Positions 50,175 through 59,367 of a stretch of DNA of 64,000 nt are shown here, piece by piece. The DNA lies in contig NZ_JAHWGU010000002.1 of NCBI RefSeq assembly GCF_020873875.1, positions 409,697 to 473,696 on the forward strand. Reading direction: 5' to 3'. Position numbers and translations under genes: made by a program. Source of the stretch: Actinoplanes sp. DH11. GTDB taxonomy: Bacteria; Actinomycetota; Actinomycetes; Mycobacteriales; Micromonosporaceae. Numbering within the stretch: position 1 is the first letter of the stretch; each line of letters starts with the position of its first letter. Below the pieces are notes generated by a model that had not been told where the DNA came from, searched no databases, and worked only from the letters and a program-made list of their open reading frames with translations.

Positions 50175-51296
50175 CTATTCATCCCACAGGCCGTGTTCCG
50201 GCCAGCGCCGGGGCAGCCGCTGCTCGACCGGCGGAAGCTGCGGGGTGGGCCGGTGGGGCAGATGCTGATACCAGTAGGCGACGCTGGAGTAGTCGTTGCC
50301 CTGGTCGTTGGCGTGCCCGTGCTCGATGGTGACCCGGATGGACTTGCTGAACCGGACCGGGTCCTCGATGTGGAACCGGTACATGCTCCAGAGACCGAAG
50401 TGTTCCTGGACGCTGCTGGCGAGCGTGATGCCATGGTACGGGCCGGCGTAGGCGCCGCTGGGGAAGCCCCAGGCCGCACCGAAGTAGTCCTCGGTGCCGG
50501 TGCCGTGCAGCGAGGGCGGCCACTGCTCGCCGTCGATGAAGATCATGTCATCGCCTTCGCCGGGCCAGGTGAACTGCTGGTTGGAGGCGTCGAAGTTGTC
50601 GATGCTGAGCACGCAGCCGACGTAGTGGCCGGCACCTTCGGCGTCGAGGATGACGTAGTTGTCGGCGCCGGTCAGATTCACTCCGGGCAGGTCCCAGGGA
50701 GCCGGCTTGTCCTCGGTGGCCGGGTGGACGACTTTCTCGGTCGGCTTCTCCTGGTGGTAGAGGGCGTGGAAGCGGCCGACGTCGTCGGGTACGGGCTCGT
50801 CGGTGAGGTCGTAGTCGACGTAGTAGAAAAGGTTCTCGATCGGCTGATCGGACTCGTTGCGCAGGACGATGCGGGCCGCAGAGCCGAACGGCATGGGGAA
50901 GTAGCAGTTCATGGCCGCGGCGAAGGGCCCTTTCGGGCCGCGGCGGGGACCGAAGACCATGCTCAGCGGCAGCGAGACGTAATGGGTGCAGGTGGCGTGG
51001 CCGACGCCGAAGAAGTCACCGAGAGGGCTGCGGACGCTGGGGGTCTCCTCGCCGTCCCAGTACATCTCGAGGACGAGTTTGCGCAGGTATTGCGGGGAGT
51101 AGCAGCGGGTGGTGAGCCAGATGTGGGTGATGATGCCCCCGCCGGTCAGGTCCGCCAGCACGTGCGTCCCACCGGCGGGAACGACAGCGAAGTCGCGGTT
51201 GCCGCCGGTGTGGTCCCAGCTGGATTCCCGCCGGGAACGGGCGGATTTGATTTTCGGGAGTCCGCCGAGCGGGCTGCTGGCTTGCCAGAACGTCAC
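50175..51296 (-). CDS. GH172 (DUF2961) enzyme, probable difructose dianhydride hydrolase
   Basis: The 373-residue protein shows DUF2961 hallmarks: an N-terminal ARSRRESSWDHTGGNRDF, GGGIITHIWLT, and the diagnostic DGEQWP...HGTGTEDYFGAAWGFP stretch with Glu257 and Glu269. These are the positions I expect for the catalytic pair. The GH172 founder from Bifidobacterium dentium interconverts inulobiose and difructose dianhydride I, while other members act on D-arabinan. Here it is co-encoded with an importer and lies near an inulin fructotransferase gene. Opening imported difructose dianhydride is therefore the best-supported role. No signal peptide is present, which fits a cytoplasmic enzyme. Confidence 0.88.
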   Translation of the reverse strand: MTFWQASSPLGGLPKIKSARSRRESSWDHTGGNRDFAVVPAGGTHVLADLTGGGIITHIWLTTRCYSPQYLRKLVLEMYWDGEETPSVRSPLGDFFGVGHATCTHYVSLPLSMVFGPRRGPKGPFAAAMNCYFPMPFGSAARIVLRNESDQPIENLFYYVDYDLTDEPVPDDVGRFHALYHQEKPTEKVVHPATEDKPAPWDLPGVNLTGADNYVILDAEGAGHYVGCVLSIDNFDASNQQFTWPGEGDDMIFIDGEQWPPSLHGTGTEDYFGAAWGFPSGAYAGPYHGITLASSVQEHFGLWSMYRFHIEDPVRFSKSIRVTIEHGHANDQGNDYSSVAYWYQHLPHRPTPQLPPVEQRLPRRWPEHGLWDE

Positions 51297-51324
51297 GGTG
51301 TTTCCTTTCCTTGGAGCGGGCGGG

Positions 51325-52167
51325 TCAGCCTTTGACCGCGCCGAGGCTGAGGCCGGCCACGATGCGCCGCTGCAGCAGCAACGTCAGCACCACGGCGGGC
51401 AGGGAGTACAGGGCGGCCAGGGCGGTCATCGGGCCCCAGTCGAGCCCGAACTGGCTTTGCAGGTTGGCGATGGCCAGCGGTGTGGTCTGCGCCTTGAGGG
51501 AGGTCAGCAGCAGGGCGAACAGGAACTCGTTCCACGAGGCAAGAAACGCGAAGATCGCCGTGACGGCCGTTCCGCCACCGACCACGGGGAGGATCACCGA
51601 CACCAGGGCTCGGGGGCGGGAGCATCCGTCCACCAGAGCGGCTTCCTCGATCTCCCGGGGCACCGCCTCGAAAAAGCTGGCCAACAGCCAGATGGACAGC
51701 GGCAACGCCACGGTGGTCTGAGCCAGGGCGAGCCCTGTTGGGGTGTCGATGAGGTGAACCGCACCCAGGATGCCGACCAGCGGCACGCCGATCGCGACCG
51801 CGGGGGCCATCCGGACCAGCAGCGAGCCGGCCAGCATGATCCGTCCGGCGCGGGTCCGGTAGCGGGTGATCCCCCACGCTGCGGGGATGGCCAGGGCAAG
51901 AGAGATGGCGGTGGCCAGCGTCGCGGTGGTCACGCTGTTGACGAACGAGGCGCGTACGCCCTGGCGGTTCACCGCGGTGATGTAGTTGTCCAGGGTGAGG
52001 CGGTGCGGCAGAACGGTTGGTGGTACGGCGATGGCGTCGGTCGCCGGTTTGAGAGAGGTCAGCAGCAGATACAAGAAGGGGAACGCGTACACGGCCACGA
52101 CGGCGATCGCCAGGAACCAGAGCAGCGATCGGCGTAGCCGTCGCATGGCGTAGGGGCGTCTCGTCAT
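51325..52167 (-). CDS. ABC sugar permease, inner-membrane subunit 2 (fructan importer 1)
   Basis: The 280-residue CUT1 permease has six helices and the coupling loop EEAALVDGCSRPRALVSVILP. The ATG at 52167 overlaps the stop of the partner permease gene (ATGA). It is followed by the GH172 gene after 28 bp, tying import to dianhydride opening. The open frame continues upstream, but that part is antisense to nothing and simply overlaps the partner gene. Confidence 0.93.
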   Translation of the reverse strand: MTRRPYAMRRLRRSLLWFLAIAVVAVYAFPFLYLLLTSLKPATDAIAVPPTVLPHRLTLDNYITAVNRQGVRASFVNSVTTATLATAISLALAIPAAWGITRYRTRAGRIMLAGSLLVRMAPAVAIGVPLVGILGAVHLIDTPTGLALAQTTVALPLSIWLLASFFEAVPREIEEAALVDGCSRPRALVSVILPVVGGGTAVTAIFAFLASWNEFLFALLLTSLKAQTTPLAIANLQSQFGLDWGPMTALAALYSLPAVVLTLLLQRRIVAGLSLGAVKG

Positions 52168-53123
52168 GACTGCCGCCCGGGACGCCAGACGGTGGTGACC
52201 GCGATCAGGGCGACCGCCATCATGACCGCCATGAACACGGTGCTGATCGCGGCGGCGGAGCCGGGGTCGTTGTAGGTGACCATCGTCTTGTAGATGTGCA
52301 GGCTGAGCGTCTCTGATGCCGATTGCGGGCCGCCGCCGGTCTGGACGAGGATCACGTCGAACGCGCGGGCGGCGTCCACGCCACGGATGATCAGAGCCAC
52401 GGCGATGACCGGGCGCAGCAGCGGCAGGATGATGGTGCGCAGCAGGCGCAGTCCCTGGGCGCCGTCGAGCCGGGCCGACTCCAGCAGCTCCGGCGGGATG
52501 GACTGCAGCCCGGCGAAGATCATCAAGGTCATGAAGGATGTCGTGAGCCAGATGTCCGGGATGGCGACCGAGAACAGCACCAGACCTGGGTCGCTCAGCC
52601 ACGCGATGTCGCCAGGATGGTCCAGGATGCCGACCCGCGACAACAGTTCGTTGACGATGCCGACGTTGTCGATGAGCATGAACCGCCAGAGCAGGCCGGC
52701 GACCAGCGGCGCGATCATCAGCGGATAGAGGAACGCCGTCCGCAGGATCTGTGAACGGGGGCCGAGGGCGTAGAACAGCAGGGCCACCGCCAGGCCCAGC
52801 GCCAGCTCGGCGGCGACCACCACCACGGTGTAGATCACTGTGCGGAGGCCGGCGGCCCGCACCGCGGGGTCCGTGAAGACGTCACGATAGTTGGTCAAGC
52901 CGGTGAACTGGCGCCCTCCGACGTCGAAGGCGGAGCCGGTGTGCAGGCTGTCGATGGCCAGTTTCAGCAGGGGCCAGCCGACGAGGGCGAGCAGTGTCAG
53001 CGCGGCCGGGGCGATCAGCAGCAGGGCGTAGTCGCCGTCGCGGAGGCCGCGACGACGCCGGCGGCCGCCGCTGGCGAGTCCGGGCAACACCGTCGGCGGT
53101 GCGGCCGATGGTGCACGGGTCAC
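52164..53123 (-). CDS. ABC sugar permease, inner-membrane subunit 1 (fructan importer 1)
   Basis: The 319-residue protein starts at a GTG (53123, MTRAPSAAPPT) overlapping the stop of the binding-protein gene (GTGA). A basic N-terminus (GGRRRRRGLRDGDY) precedes six helices and the coupling loop LLESARLDGAQGLRLLRTIILP. It forms an importer with the neighbouring permease and the upstream lipoprotein. No cognate ATPase is encoded nearby. Confidence 0.93.
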   Translation of the reverse strand: MTRAPSAAPPTVLPGLASGGRRRRRGLRDGDYALLLIAPAALTLLALVGWPLLKLAIDSLHTGSAFDVGGRQFTGLTNYRDVFTDPAVRAAGLRTVIYTVVVVAAELALGLAVALLFYALGPRSQILRTAFLYPLMIAPLVAGLLWRFMLIDNVGIVNELLSRVGILDHPGDIAWLSDPGLVLFSVAIPDIWLTTSFMTLMIFAGLQSIPPELLESARLDGAQGLRLLRTIILPLLRPVIAVALIIRGVDAARAFDVILVQTGGGPQSASETLSLHIYKTMVTYNDPGSAAAISTVFMAVMMAVALIAVTTVWRPGRQS

Positions 53124-54457
53124 TGGATGATGCCTTCGATCTGCGTGCGCGCCGACGCCAGGAGCGCGGCGTAGTCCGCGCCGGGGACGACGGCCTTCTG
53201 CAGCATCGGGATCAGGGCGCTGTCGACGATCTGCTGCCACTTGGGATGGGCGGGCCGAGATCTGGTCGCGGAGGCGTCGAGGGTGTCCAGCAGCGGACCG
53301 TACGCCTCGAAGCCCTCCTTGCCCGCGTACTGCTGGTAGGCGGATTTGCGCGCAGCCAGACCGAGCGTGGTGTCCAGGCTCAGGGCGTTGTTGTCGTAGC
53401 AGAACTGGATGAATTGTTTGGCGAGTTCCTGCTTAGTGGATGACTGGGGCACTGACAGGTACCAGGGGCCGGGGATGCCGGCGACCCCCGCGGAGCCGCC
53501 GATCATCGGCGCGACGCCGACCTTCCCGGCGACCGCGGCGTCGGCGGGAATCTGGCGATAGGCGTGCGCCCAGAATCGGGTCATCGCGGTGCTGCCCTGG
53601 TTGAACAGGTTCTGCGCGGCGGCCCAGTCCATCTGCGCGGCCCCGCCCGGGCCGACTTTGTACTTGTTCTGCAGATCGGCGTAGAACGTGAGGGCGGCCA
53701 GGTGCCCGGCATTGTCGACGATCACCGCGCCGGCGTCGTCCAGCACCACACCGGGCGAGCCGGCCTGCAGGACGTGCGCCAGCCACTCGGTCTCCACCTT
53801 GCCCTTGACATCAGTGCCGTAGAGCTTCTTGTCGGGGCGGGTGAAGAACTGCGCCATATCGGTGAACTGGTCCCAGGTGGTCGGCGGGGCCAGCTTGTAG
53901 CCGTACTTCGCGGTGAACGCCGCCTTCTCGGCGGCGTCGTCGAACAGGTCGGTGCGGTAGAGCAGCACCTCGGCGTTTGTCCACACCGGCATCCCGATGA
54001 AGCGCCCGCCGGTCTTCGCCTCCGTGACGAGGGCGGGGAACAGGTCAGCCTGGACGGCAGCGGTGAACAGGTCGTCCAGGGGCGACAGCTTGCCCGCGAA
54101 GAGCGGGATCCAGACCGAGTCGATCGCGCACAGGTCGAAGCTGACATTGGCGCCGGCGAGCTCGCTGGTCAACCGGTTGAACAGTCCGTCGTAAGGCAGC
54201 TCCACGAGGGTGACAGCGACGCCGGTCTGCTGGCGGAACCTGTCGACGATCGGCTGCAACTCGATCTTGCCGCCGCCTTCACAGAGCAGCGTGAGGGTCT
54301 TGGCGTCGCCCGAGTCCGAACCATCACCGCCGGCGCCGCACGCCGCGGCCAGCAGCGTGACCCCGGCGCCTGCGGACAGGCCGAGCAGCCGTCGGCGGCT
54401 GAGGCCGGACATCGGTGTGGAAGCGGCGGAACGAGAGCCGTTATGGGGGGAGAACAC
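53120..54457 (-). CDS. ABC sugar-binding lipoprotein (fructan importer 1)
   Basis: The 445-residue precursor starts at a GTG with AGGAGCAGGATC before it. It has a twin-arginine lipoprotein signal (LSRRRLLGLSAGAG, LAAACGA) and a CUT1 binding-protein core (TLLCEGGGKIELQPIVDRF; VSFDLCAIDSVWIPLFAGKL; YLSVPQSSTKQELAKQFIQF). It heads the leftward unit with two permeases, GH172, LacI, GH32-like and PfkB genes. Twin LacI-type operators lie 137-165 bp upstream. Its ligand is probably difructose dianhydride or inulobiose. Confidence 0.92.
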   Translation of the reverse strand: MFSPHNGSRSAASTPMSGLSRRRLLGLSAGAGVTLLAAACGAGGDGSDSGDAKTLTLLCEGGGKIELQPIVDRFRQQTGVAVTLVELPYDGLFNRLTSELAGANVSFDLCAIDSVWIPLFAGKLSPLDDLFTAAVQADLFPALVTEAKTGGRFIGMPVWTNAEVLLYRTDLFDDAAEKAAFTAKYGYKLAPPTTWDQFTDMAQFFTRPDKKLYGTDVKGKVETEWLAHVLQAGSPGVVLDDAGAVIVDNAGHLAALTFYADLQNKYKVGPGGAAQMDWAAAQNLFNQGSTAMTRFWAHAYRQIPADAAVAGKVGVAPMIGGSAGVAGIPGPWYLSVPQSSTKQELAKQFIQFCYDNNALSLDTTLGLAARKSAYQQYAGKEGFEAYGPLLDTLDASATRSRPAHPKWQQIVDSALIPMLQKAVVPGADYAALLASARTQIEGIIQ

Positions 54458-54593
54458 GATCCTGCTCCTTCATGACAAGGCAAGAGCCACCGAGCACCGG
54501 GACGGCGGAGGCAGGCACACCACGTCGTCGCAACAGCCCGCGGCGTAGCTACAGAGGAACGCATACGGCCAGACGATCCCGGACTGTCCGTGT

Positions 54594-54622
54594 GCCAAAA
54601 CGTTTAGCCAAATGGTTTTGGC
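54594..54622. promoter_or_regulatory. Two overlapping LacI operators of the fructan locus
   Basis: GCCAAAACGTTTAGCC (54594-54609) and GCCAAATGGTTTTGGC (54607-54622) overlap by three bases. Each is a variant of the perfect GCCAAAACGTTTTGGC at 59368. They lie in the divergent 399-bp gap between the binding-protein gene and the Tat-leader ORF and could control both. No gene was found elsewhere in that gap. Confidence 0.8.
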
Positions 54623-54856
54623 AACCCTAAGTCGCGGCTTGTGTAACCGTCAAGTGTCAGCCGCGTATCCGTGGATTCCCCTCTGCGCGGCAGCGGCCGG
54701 TAGTTGACGCTGCCCGTCCAGCGGTGTTAGGAAATGCGCTGACACGGGCTTGCTCTGCCGGTGTGGCGTCGCCTGCCACCCGCGGACGCATCGGTCTGCC
54801 CCGGCCGTGTCGTCTCTCTTTCGCGCTTCGCCGCTACCCATCTCGAGGAGTGGCTC

Positions 54857-55051
54857 ATGCCTGTCTCCGACAACCCCATCGGCCGGCGCTCGGTGCTCAA
54901 AGTGCTGGCCGCCGCATCCGTCCTGGCAACCCCGCTGACCGCCGGATCACCCGACCGCGGCAGACCCACCGACCATCGGCACACGCGTACGCCCGGCTCG
55001 CCGAACAACGCGCTTCTCCTGGCGCACGAGACGCTCATCGGCGTCCTCTGA
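54857..55051 (+). CDS. Short ORF encoding a Tat signal peptide, detached from the inulin fructotransferase
   Basis: The 64-residue ORF has a strong ribosome site (GAGGAGTGGCTC) and a clear twin-arginine signal (NPIGRRSVLKVLAAASVLAT). It then continues in Pro/Arg-rich sequence to a stop at 55051. The inulin fructotransferase starts 50 bp later in another frame (offset +1). Related secreted fructotransferases carry such a leader in frame with the catalytic part. A frameshift or sequencing error in 54960-55095 is therefore likely. Otherwise the leader is a vestige and the enzyme is cytoplasmic. Confidence 0.65.
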   Translation: MPVSDNPIGRRSVLKVLAAASVLATPLTAGSPDRGRPTDHRHTRTPGSPNNALLLAHETLIGVL

Positions 55052-55100
55052 CACCGCATCAACCGCCCTGCTTCGACTTCCCAGGAAAGGGACGATAGAA

Positions 55101-56306
55101 GTGTCCACTGTGTACGATGTGACCCGATGGGCCATCCCCGGCAGGCCCGGCGTGACCGCCAAACACGATGTCGGCGCCGTCATCAACAGCATCATCGCCG
55201 ACATCAAGGCCAAGCAGCCCAGCCAGGCTTCCAAGCCCGGCGCGGTCATCTACATCCCGCCGGGCGACTACTCCCTCAAGACCCGAGTCGTCATCGACAT
55301 CAGCTACCTGCAGATCAAGGGGTCCGGCCACGGCTTCGCCTCGCTGAGCATCCGCTACAACACCGCCGACACGTCCGGCTGGCATGAGCTGAACCCGGGC
55401 GCCAGCCACATCAAGGTCGAGAACACCGACGGCCACGCCGAGGCGTTCCTGGTCACCCGCGGCGGCGCTCCGCGCCTGTCCTCCATCCAGTTTCGCGACT
55501 TCTGCATCGACGGGGTGAGCTTCACGCCGAATCAGAACTCCTACCGAAACGGCAAGATCGGCATCCGGATCGGCTCCGACAACGATGCCCTCAAGGTCGC
55601 CGGGATGGGCTTCGTCTATCTCGAACGCGCGCTGATCAACAACGGCGCCGACGCCTTCGACGTCACCGAGAACTTCATCGCCGAGTGCGGCAGCTGCGTC
55701 GAGCTGACCGGCGCCTCGCAAGCCAGCAAGATCACCAACAATCTGATCGGCGCGGGCTTCACCGGATTCTCGATCTTCGCGGAGAACGCCGAGGGCCTGC
55801 TGGTCCAGGGCAACAACATCTTCCCCCGGGGCCGCAGCATGGTGCACCTGAAGACCAGCAACCGCTGCTCCATCACCGGCAACCGGTTCCAGGCTTTCTA
55901 CCCGGGCATGATCGACTTCGAAGGGGTGAACAAGGAGAACCTGATCGTCGGCAACCATTTCCGCCGGGTGCCGGAAGGATTCCCGCCCCTGCAGAACTTC
56001 AACAACGGCAAGGACGACCTGTACGGCCTGATCCATCTGGTCGGCGACAACAACATGGTCTCCACCAACATCTTCAGCTTCGACGTGCCCACCGCGAGCA
56101 TCACACCCTCCGGCGCCACCCCGACCATGATCCTGGTCGCCGGCGGCGACGCGAACTTCATCAGCAACAACCACTTCGCAACCAACACCACAACCCACCA
56201 CGTCGTGCTGGACGCCGGGACCACCAGGACGAAGGTCCTGGACAGCGGCGCCACCGAGCAGATCCTCGCCTTCAGCACCGACTACGCCCTTCGGCCCACT
56301 CCGTAA
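55101..56306 (+). CDS. Inulin fructotransferase, GH91 family (difructose-dianhydride-forming)
   Basis: The 401-residue protein closely follows Arthrobacter inulin fructotransferases along its length. It has VYDVTRWAIPG, KHDVGAVINSIIADIKAKQ, SKPGAVIYIPPGDYSLKTRV, DGHAEAFLVTRGGAPRLSS, NFIAECGSCVELTGASQ and QGNNIFPRGRSMVHL. The fold is a trimeric right-handed beta-helix; acidic residues in ADAFDVT and AECGS are likely catalytic. It converts inulin chain ends into a difructose dianhydride. DFA I or DFA III cannot be told from the sequence, though the GH172 partner favours DFA I. GTG with AGGAAAGGGA upstream starts it without a signal peptide; the Tat leader is in another frame. Confidence 0.93.
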   Translation: MSTVYDVTRWAIPGRPGVTAKHDVGAVINSIIADIKAKQPSQASKPGAVIYIPPGDYSLKTRVVIDISYLQIKGSGHGFASLSIRYNTADTSGWHELNPGASHIKVENTDGHAEAFLVTRGGAPRLSSIQFRDFCIDGVSFTPNQNSYRNGKIGIRIGSDNDALKVAGMGFVYLERALINNGADAFDVTENFIAECGSCVELTGASQASKITNNLIGAGFTGFSIFAENAEGLLVQGNNIFPRGRSMVHLKTSNRCSITGNRFQAFYPGMIDFEGVNKENLIVGNHFRRVPEGFPPLQNFNNGKDDLYGLIHLVGDNNMVSTNIFSFDVPTASITPSGATPTMILVAGGDANFISNNHFATNTTTHHVVLDAGTTRTKVLDSGATEQILAFSTDYALRPTP

Positions 56307-56388
56307 ACGGCGCTCACCCCTAGTCTCCGGTGTCGGTCTCAGCGCGAGCCCCAGCGCAGGGGTCGGCGCCGGCATGCCGTCTCGACAT

Positions 56389-56423
56389 GACATTCCCTGC
56401 CAAAGTTTTTGGCAGGGAATGTC
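56389..56423. terminator. Perfect 16-bp hairpin after the fructotransferase gene
   Basis: GACATTCCCTGCCAAA and TTTGGCAGGGAATGTC pair perfectly with a 3-nt loop. The centre (GCCAAAGTTTTTGGC) also resembles the LacI operator of this locus, so it may do double duty as terminator and binding site. Confidence 0.75.
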
Positions 56424-56439
56424 GCCTTCTAGGCCTTGA

Positions 56440-56455
56440 ATAAACGTTTTGGCAA
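56440..56455. promoter_or_regulatory. LacI operator before the large GH32 gene
   Basis: ATAAACGTTTTGGCAA keeps the right half of the GCCAAAACGTTTTGGC consensus and the central AACGTT. It is about 52 bp before the GH32 start. Confidence 0.65.
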
Positions 56456-56506
56456 CGGCACGCTCACATGACCGACACATTTCCCCGAACGGAAAGGACG
56501 GTTGTG

Positions 56507-59287
56507 ATGAGACGGTTGACCAGCGCCGCCATCGCTGTCTTGCTCCTGCATCCCCTCCTAACAGCCCCACCGGCGCACGCGGCCGCGGCCCAGATCGTCA
56601 ACCCCGACTTCGAAGCCGGTGGCCTCAGCGGCTGGACCACCACCGGGACGACCTTCACCAACGCCGTCACCACTGAGACCGGCTGGGGCTGGGGGTGTTG
56701 CTTCGGCCAGCACGGCGCATCCCACGTCTGGGGACACCGCACCGCCGGAGACGCCGCGACAGGCAGCCTCACCTCCGGCCAGTTCCAGCTCTCCGGCACC
56801 GGGCAGGTCAGCTTCCTGCTCGGCGGCGGCAACGACGCCGCCAACCTCTACGTGGCCCTGGTCCGCGCCGGTGACGGCGCGATCCTGTTCCGCGCCACTG
56901 GCCGCAACGAGGAGGACTACCACCGGGTCACCTGGGACGCGTCCGCATACCGCGGACAAGACCTCTACCTGCGAGCGGTCGACAACGCCACCGGCGGCTG
57001 GGGCCACCTCAACCTCGACGACGTACGGCTGGACGCGCCGGCCCCCAGCGATCTCGTCGCGCACTGGTCGTTCGACGAACCAGGTGGTGCTGTGGCCCGC
57101 GACAGCGTCGCCGAGCGAAACGACCCGATCAACTACGTCTTCAACAACGCCGTCTACAAACCCTCCTCGGCACCGCAGCGACGGCCCGGAGTGGCCTCCA
57201 ACGCCCTGCTGTTCGACGGCTACTCCACCTCGCTGGCCCGTTCCGGGCTCGACACACCGACACAGGCGCTGACCGTCGAGGCCTGGGTCGCACCACGCGC
57301 CTTCGAATGGGGCGACGACCGGAAACTCTCCGCGATCGTCGACAAGCACGACGAGGGAGCCCGGCAAGGGTTCATCCTGGGCATCGGCCGGCACGGCACC
57401 TGGTCCTTCCAGGCCGGCATCGCCGGAACCTGGCAGTCACTATGGGCCGACCCCGCCAAGCCACTGCGCCGCGACCGCTGGCACCACCTGGTCGCGACGT
57501 TCGACGCCCCGACCCGAACGATGCGCGTCTACCTCAACGGTGCACTCGCCGGCAGCCTCACCACACCGGAAGGCGGCATCACCCCATACCCCGGCGACCT
57601 GCGGATCGGCCGCCACAACCAGGGCGTGGTCATCAACGGCACCTTCACGGTCAACATGTTCTCCGGGCTCCTCGACGAGGTGAGCCTGCGCCGGCGAGCC
57701 CTCAGCGCCGCCGAGGTGAGCGCCGCTTATCAGGCAGTGCCTGCGGGTCCCGCACCGGACCTGACGATGCAGCGCAGCCGCTACGACGGCGACATCTACC
57801 GCCCGCAGTACCACTTCATGGCGCCCGAGCACTGGATGAACGAGCCACACGCCCCGGTCTACGCCAACGGGAAATACCACCTGTTCTACCAACACAACCA
57901 GCACGGCCCCTACTGGCACAACATCAGCTGGGGACATGGGACCAGCCCCGACATGGTGCGGTGGCGCGACGCCCCGGTCGCTCTGGTACCGACCGCCGGA
58001 TCCGTCGCACCGGACGGGGTCTGGTCCGGCAGCGCCGCCGTCGACGCCGCCGGCAACCCGCTGCTGTTCATCACCGCCGGCGACGACTCCGTCTTCCCCA
58101 ACCAGCGCACCGGTGTCGCGCGCCCCACCGGCGGGGCGGGCGACACCGACCTGAACGAATGGACCATGGATCCCGCGCCGGTCACCGTGCAGTCGCCCAA
58201 CCTGGATGTCGGTCCCGGACGCAAGGTCCGCCACGGCGAATTCCGCGACCCCTTCGTCTGGCGCGAGGGCAACACCTGGTTCCAGCTGGTCAGCTCCGGA
58301 GTGCAGACCACTTCCGGCGCCGACGTCGGTGGCACCGTCCTGCTCTACACCTCGACCGACGCCAAGAACTGGACCTACTCCGGCCCTCTGATGACCGGTG
58401 ACGTCCAGGCCCACCCGAAGACCGGGCAGGTTTGGGAACTGCCCGTTTTCCTGCCCCTCGGCGGCGGCAAGCACATCCTGCTCACCAACCCGATGTGGAC
58501 TAGTGGCTCTGAGCACAACGTCAAGTACGTGTGGTACTGGATCGGCGAATGGAATCCCACCACGCGCAAGTTCACCCCGGACAGCACCACCCCTCGGCTG
58601 TTCGACTACGGCGAGCACTTCACCGGCCCCAGCGGCTTCGTCGACCCGCAGGGCCGCTCGGTGGTGTTCTCCATCGCCCAGGACAAGCGCACCGAACGGG
58701 CCCACTACGACGCGGGCTGGGCACACAACGCCGGCCTACCCATCGTGCTGTCGCTCGGGGCGGACGGCGACGTCGCCGTCAAGCCGCTCCCGGAGCTCAC
58801 CACCCTGCACAAGACAACAAACCCGCAGATGTCCATCACCAGTGACACGCCCCTGGAAGCCGCCAATCAACAGCTGGCCGGCGTCCGCGGAGACATGCTG
58901 CACCTCACCCTCGAACTCACTGCCGGCAGCAGCGGACGGTACGGCATCAAACTGCGCCGCAGCCCCGGCGGCGAGGAGGAGACCCTACTGGTCTATGACG
59001 CAGGCAGCCGGACACTGTCCATCGACCGCACCCGGTCGGGCAACAACTCGAGCCTCTACAGCAACCTGGGCGTGCAGAGCGGGCCGCTGAACGTCAACGG
59101 CGAGAACCTCAAACTCGACATTTACCTGGACAAGTCAATGATCGAGGCGTACGCCAACGGACGCCGCGCCATCACCAGCCGCGTCTATCCCTCGCGCAAC
59201 GACTCCCTCGGCCTGCAACTGTGGGCCGACTCCCCCACCACCGTGAAGAACCTCAAGGTGTGGCAGATGGGCTCCGCCTACAGCTGA
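56507..59287 (+). CDS. Secreted multidomain GH32 fructanase with LamG domain
   Basis: The 926-residue precursor has a signal peptide (cleavage near AHAAAA), a jelly-roll binding domain (about 28-178) and a LamG/concanavalin-like domain (about 182-412). A GH32 propeller and beta-sandwich follow (about 430-926). The GH32 motifs are WMNEPHAP (443-450), FRDPF (579-583) and WELP (643-646, Glu644 acid/base). The usual nucleophile Asp of WMNDP is Glu446, a variant I associate with a distinct subset of long GH32 proteins. It should attack fructans outside the cell, exo or endo not determinable. ATG at 56507 follows GAAAGGACGG. Confidence 0.9.
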   Translation: MRRLTSAAIAVLLLHPLLTAPPAHAAAAQIVNPDFEAGGLSGWTTTGTTFTNAVTTETGWGWGCCFGQHGASHVWGHRTAGDAATGSLTSGQFQLSGTGQVSFLLGGGNDAANLYVALVRAGDGAILFRATGRNEEDYHRVTWDASAYRGQDLYLRAVDNATGGWGHLNLDDVRLDAPAPSDLVAHWSFDEPGGAVARDSVAERNDPINYVFNNAVYKPSSAPQRRPGVASNALLFDGYSTSLARSGLDTPTQALTVEAWVAPRAFEWGDDRKLSAIVDKHDEGARQGFILGIGRHGTWSFQAGIAGTWQSLWADPAKPLRRDRWHHLVATFDAPTRTMRVYLNGALAGSLTTPEGGITPYPGDLRIGRHNQGVVINGTFTVNMFSGLLDEVSLRRRALSAAEVSAAYQAVPAGPAPDLTMQRSRYDGDIYRPQYHFMAPEHWMNEPHAPVYANGKYHLFYQHNQHGPYWHNISWGHGTSPDMVRWRDAPVALVPTAGSVAPDGVWSGSAAVDAAGNPLLFITAGDDSVFPNQRTGVARPTGGAGDTDLNEWTMDPAPVTVQSPNLDVGPGRKVRHGEFRDPFVWREGNTWFQLVSSGVQTTSGADVGGTVLLYTSTDAKNWTYSGPLMTGDVQAHPKTGQVWELPVFLPLGGGKHILLTNPMWTSGSEHNVKYVWYWIGEWNPTTRKFTPDSTTPRLFDYGEHFTGPSGFVDPQGRSVVFSIAQDKRTERAHYDAGWAHNAGLPIVLSLGADGDVAVKPLPELTTLHKTTNPQMSITSDTPLEAANQQLAGVRGDMLHLTLELTAGSSGRYGIKLRRSPGGEEETLLVYDAGSRTLSIDRTRSGNNSSLYSNLGVQSGPLNVNGENLKLDIYLDKSMIEAYANGRRAITSRVYPSRNDSLGLQLWADSPTTVKNLKVWQMGSAYS

Positions 59288-59367
59288 GCCAGCTCGCGGC
59301 TCGCAACAAGCAGGCAACACGCTCTTGACTTCCCCGCACCCGCAGAGCAACATCGATCTAACACTAA

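Noticed and set aside
55059..56570. Long leftward 503-codon frame opposite the inulin fructotransferase
   Set aside because: It is a typical high-GC antisense shadow; the plus strand encodes a clearly recognised GH91 enzyme.
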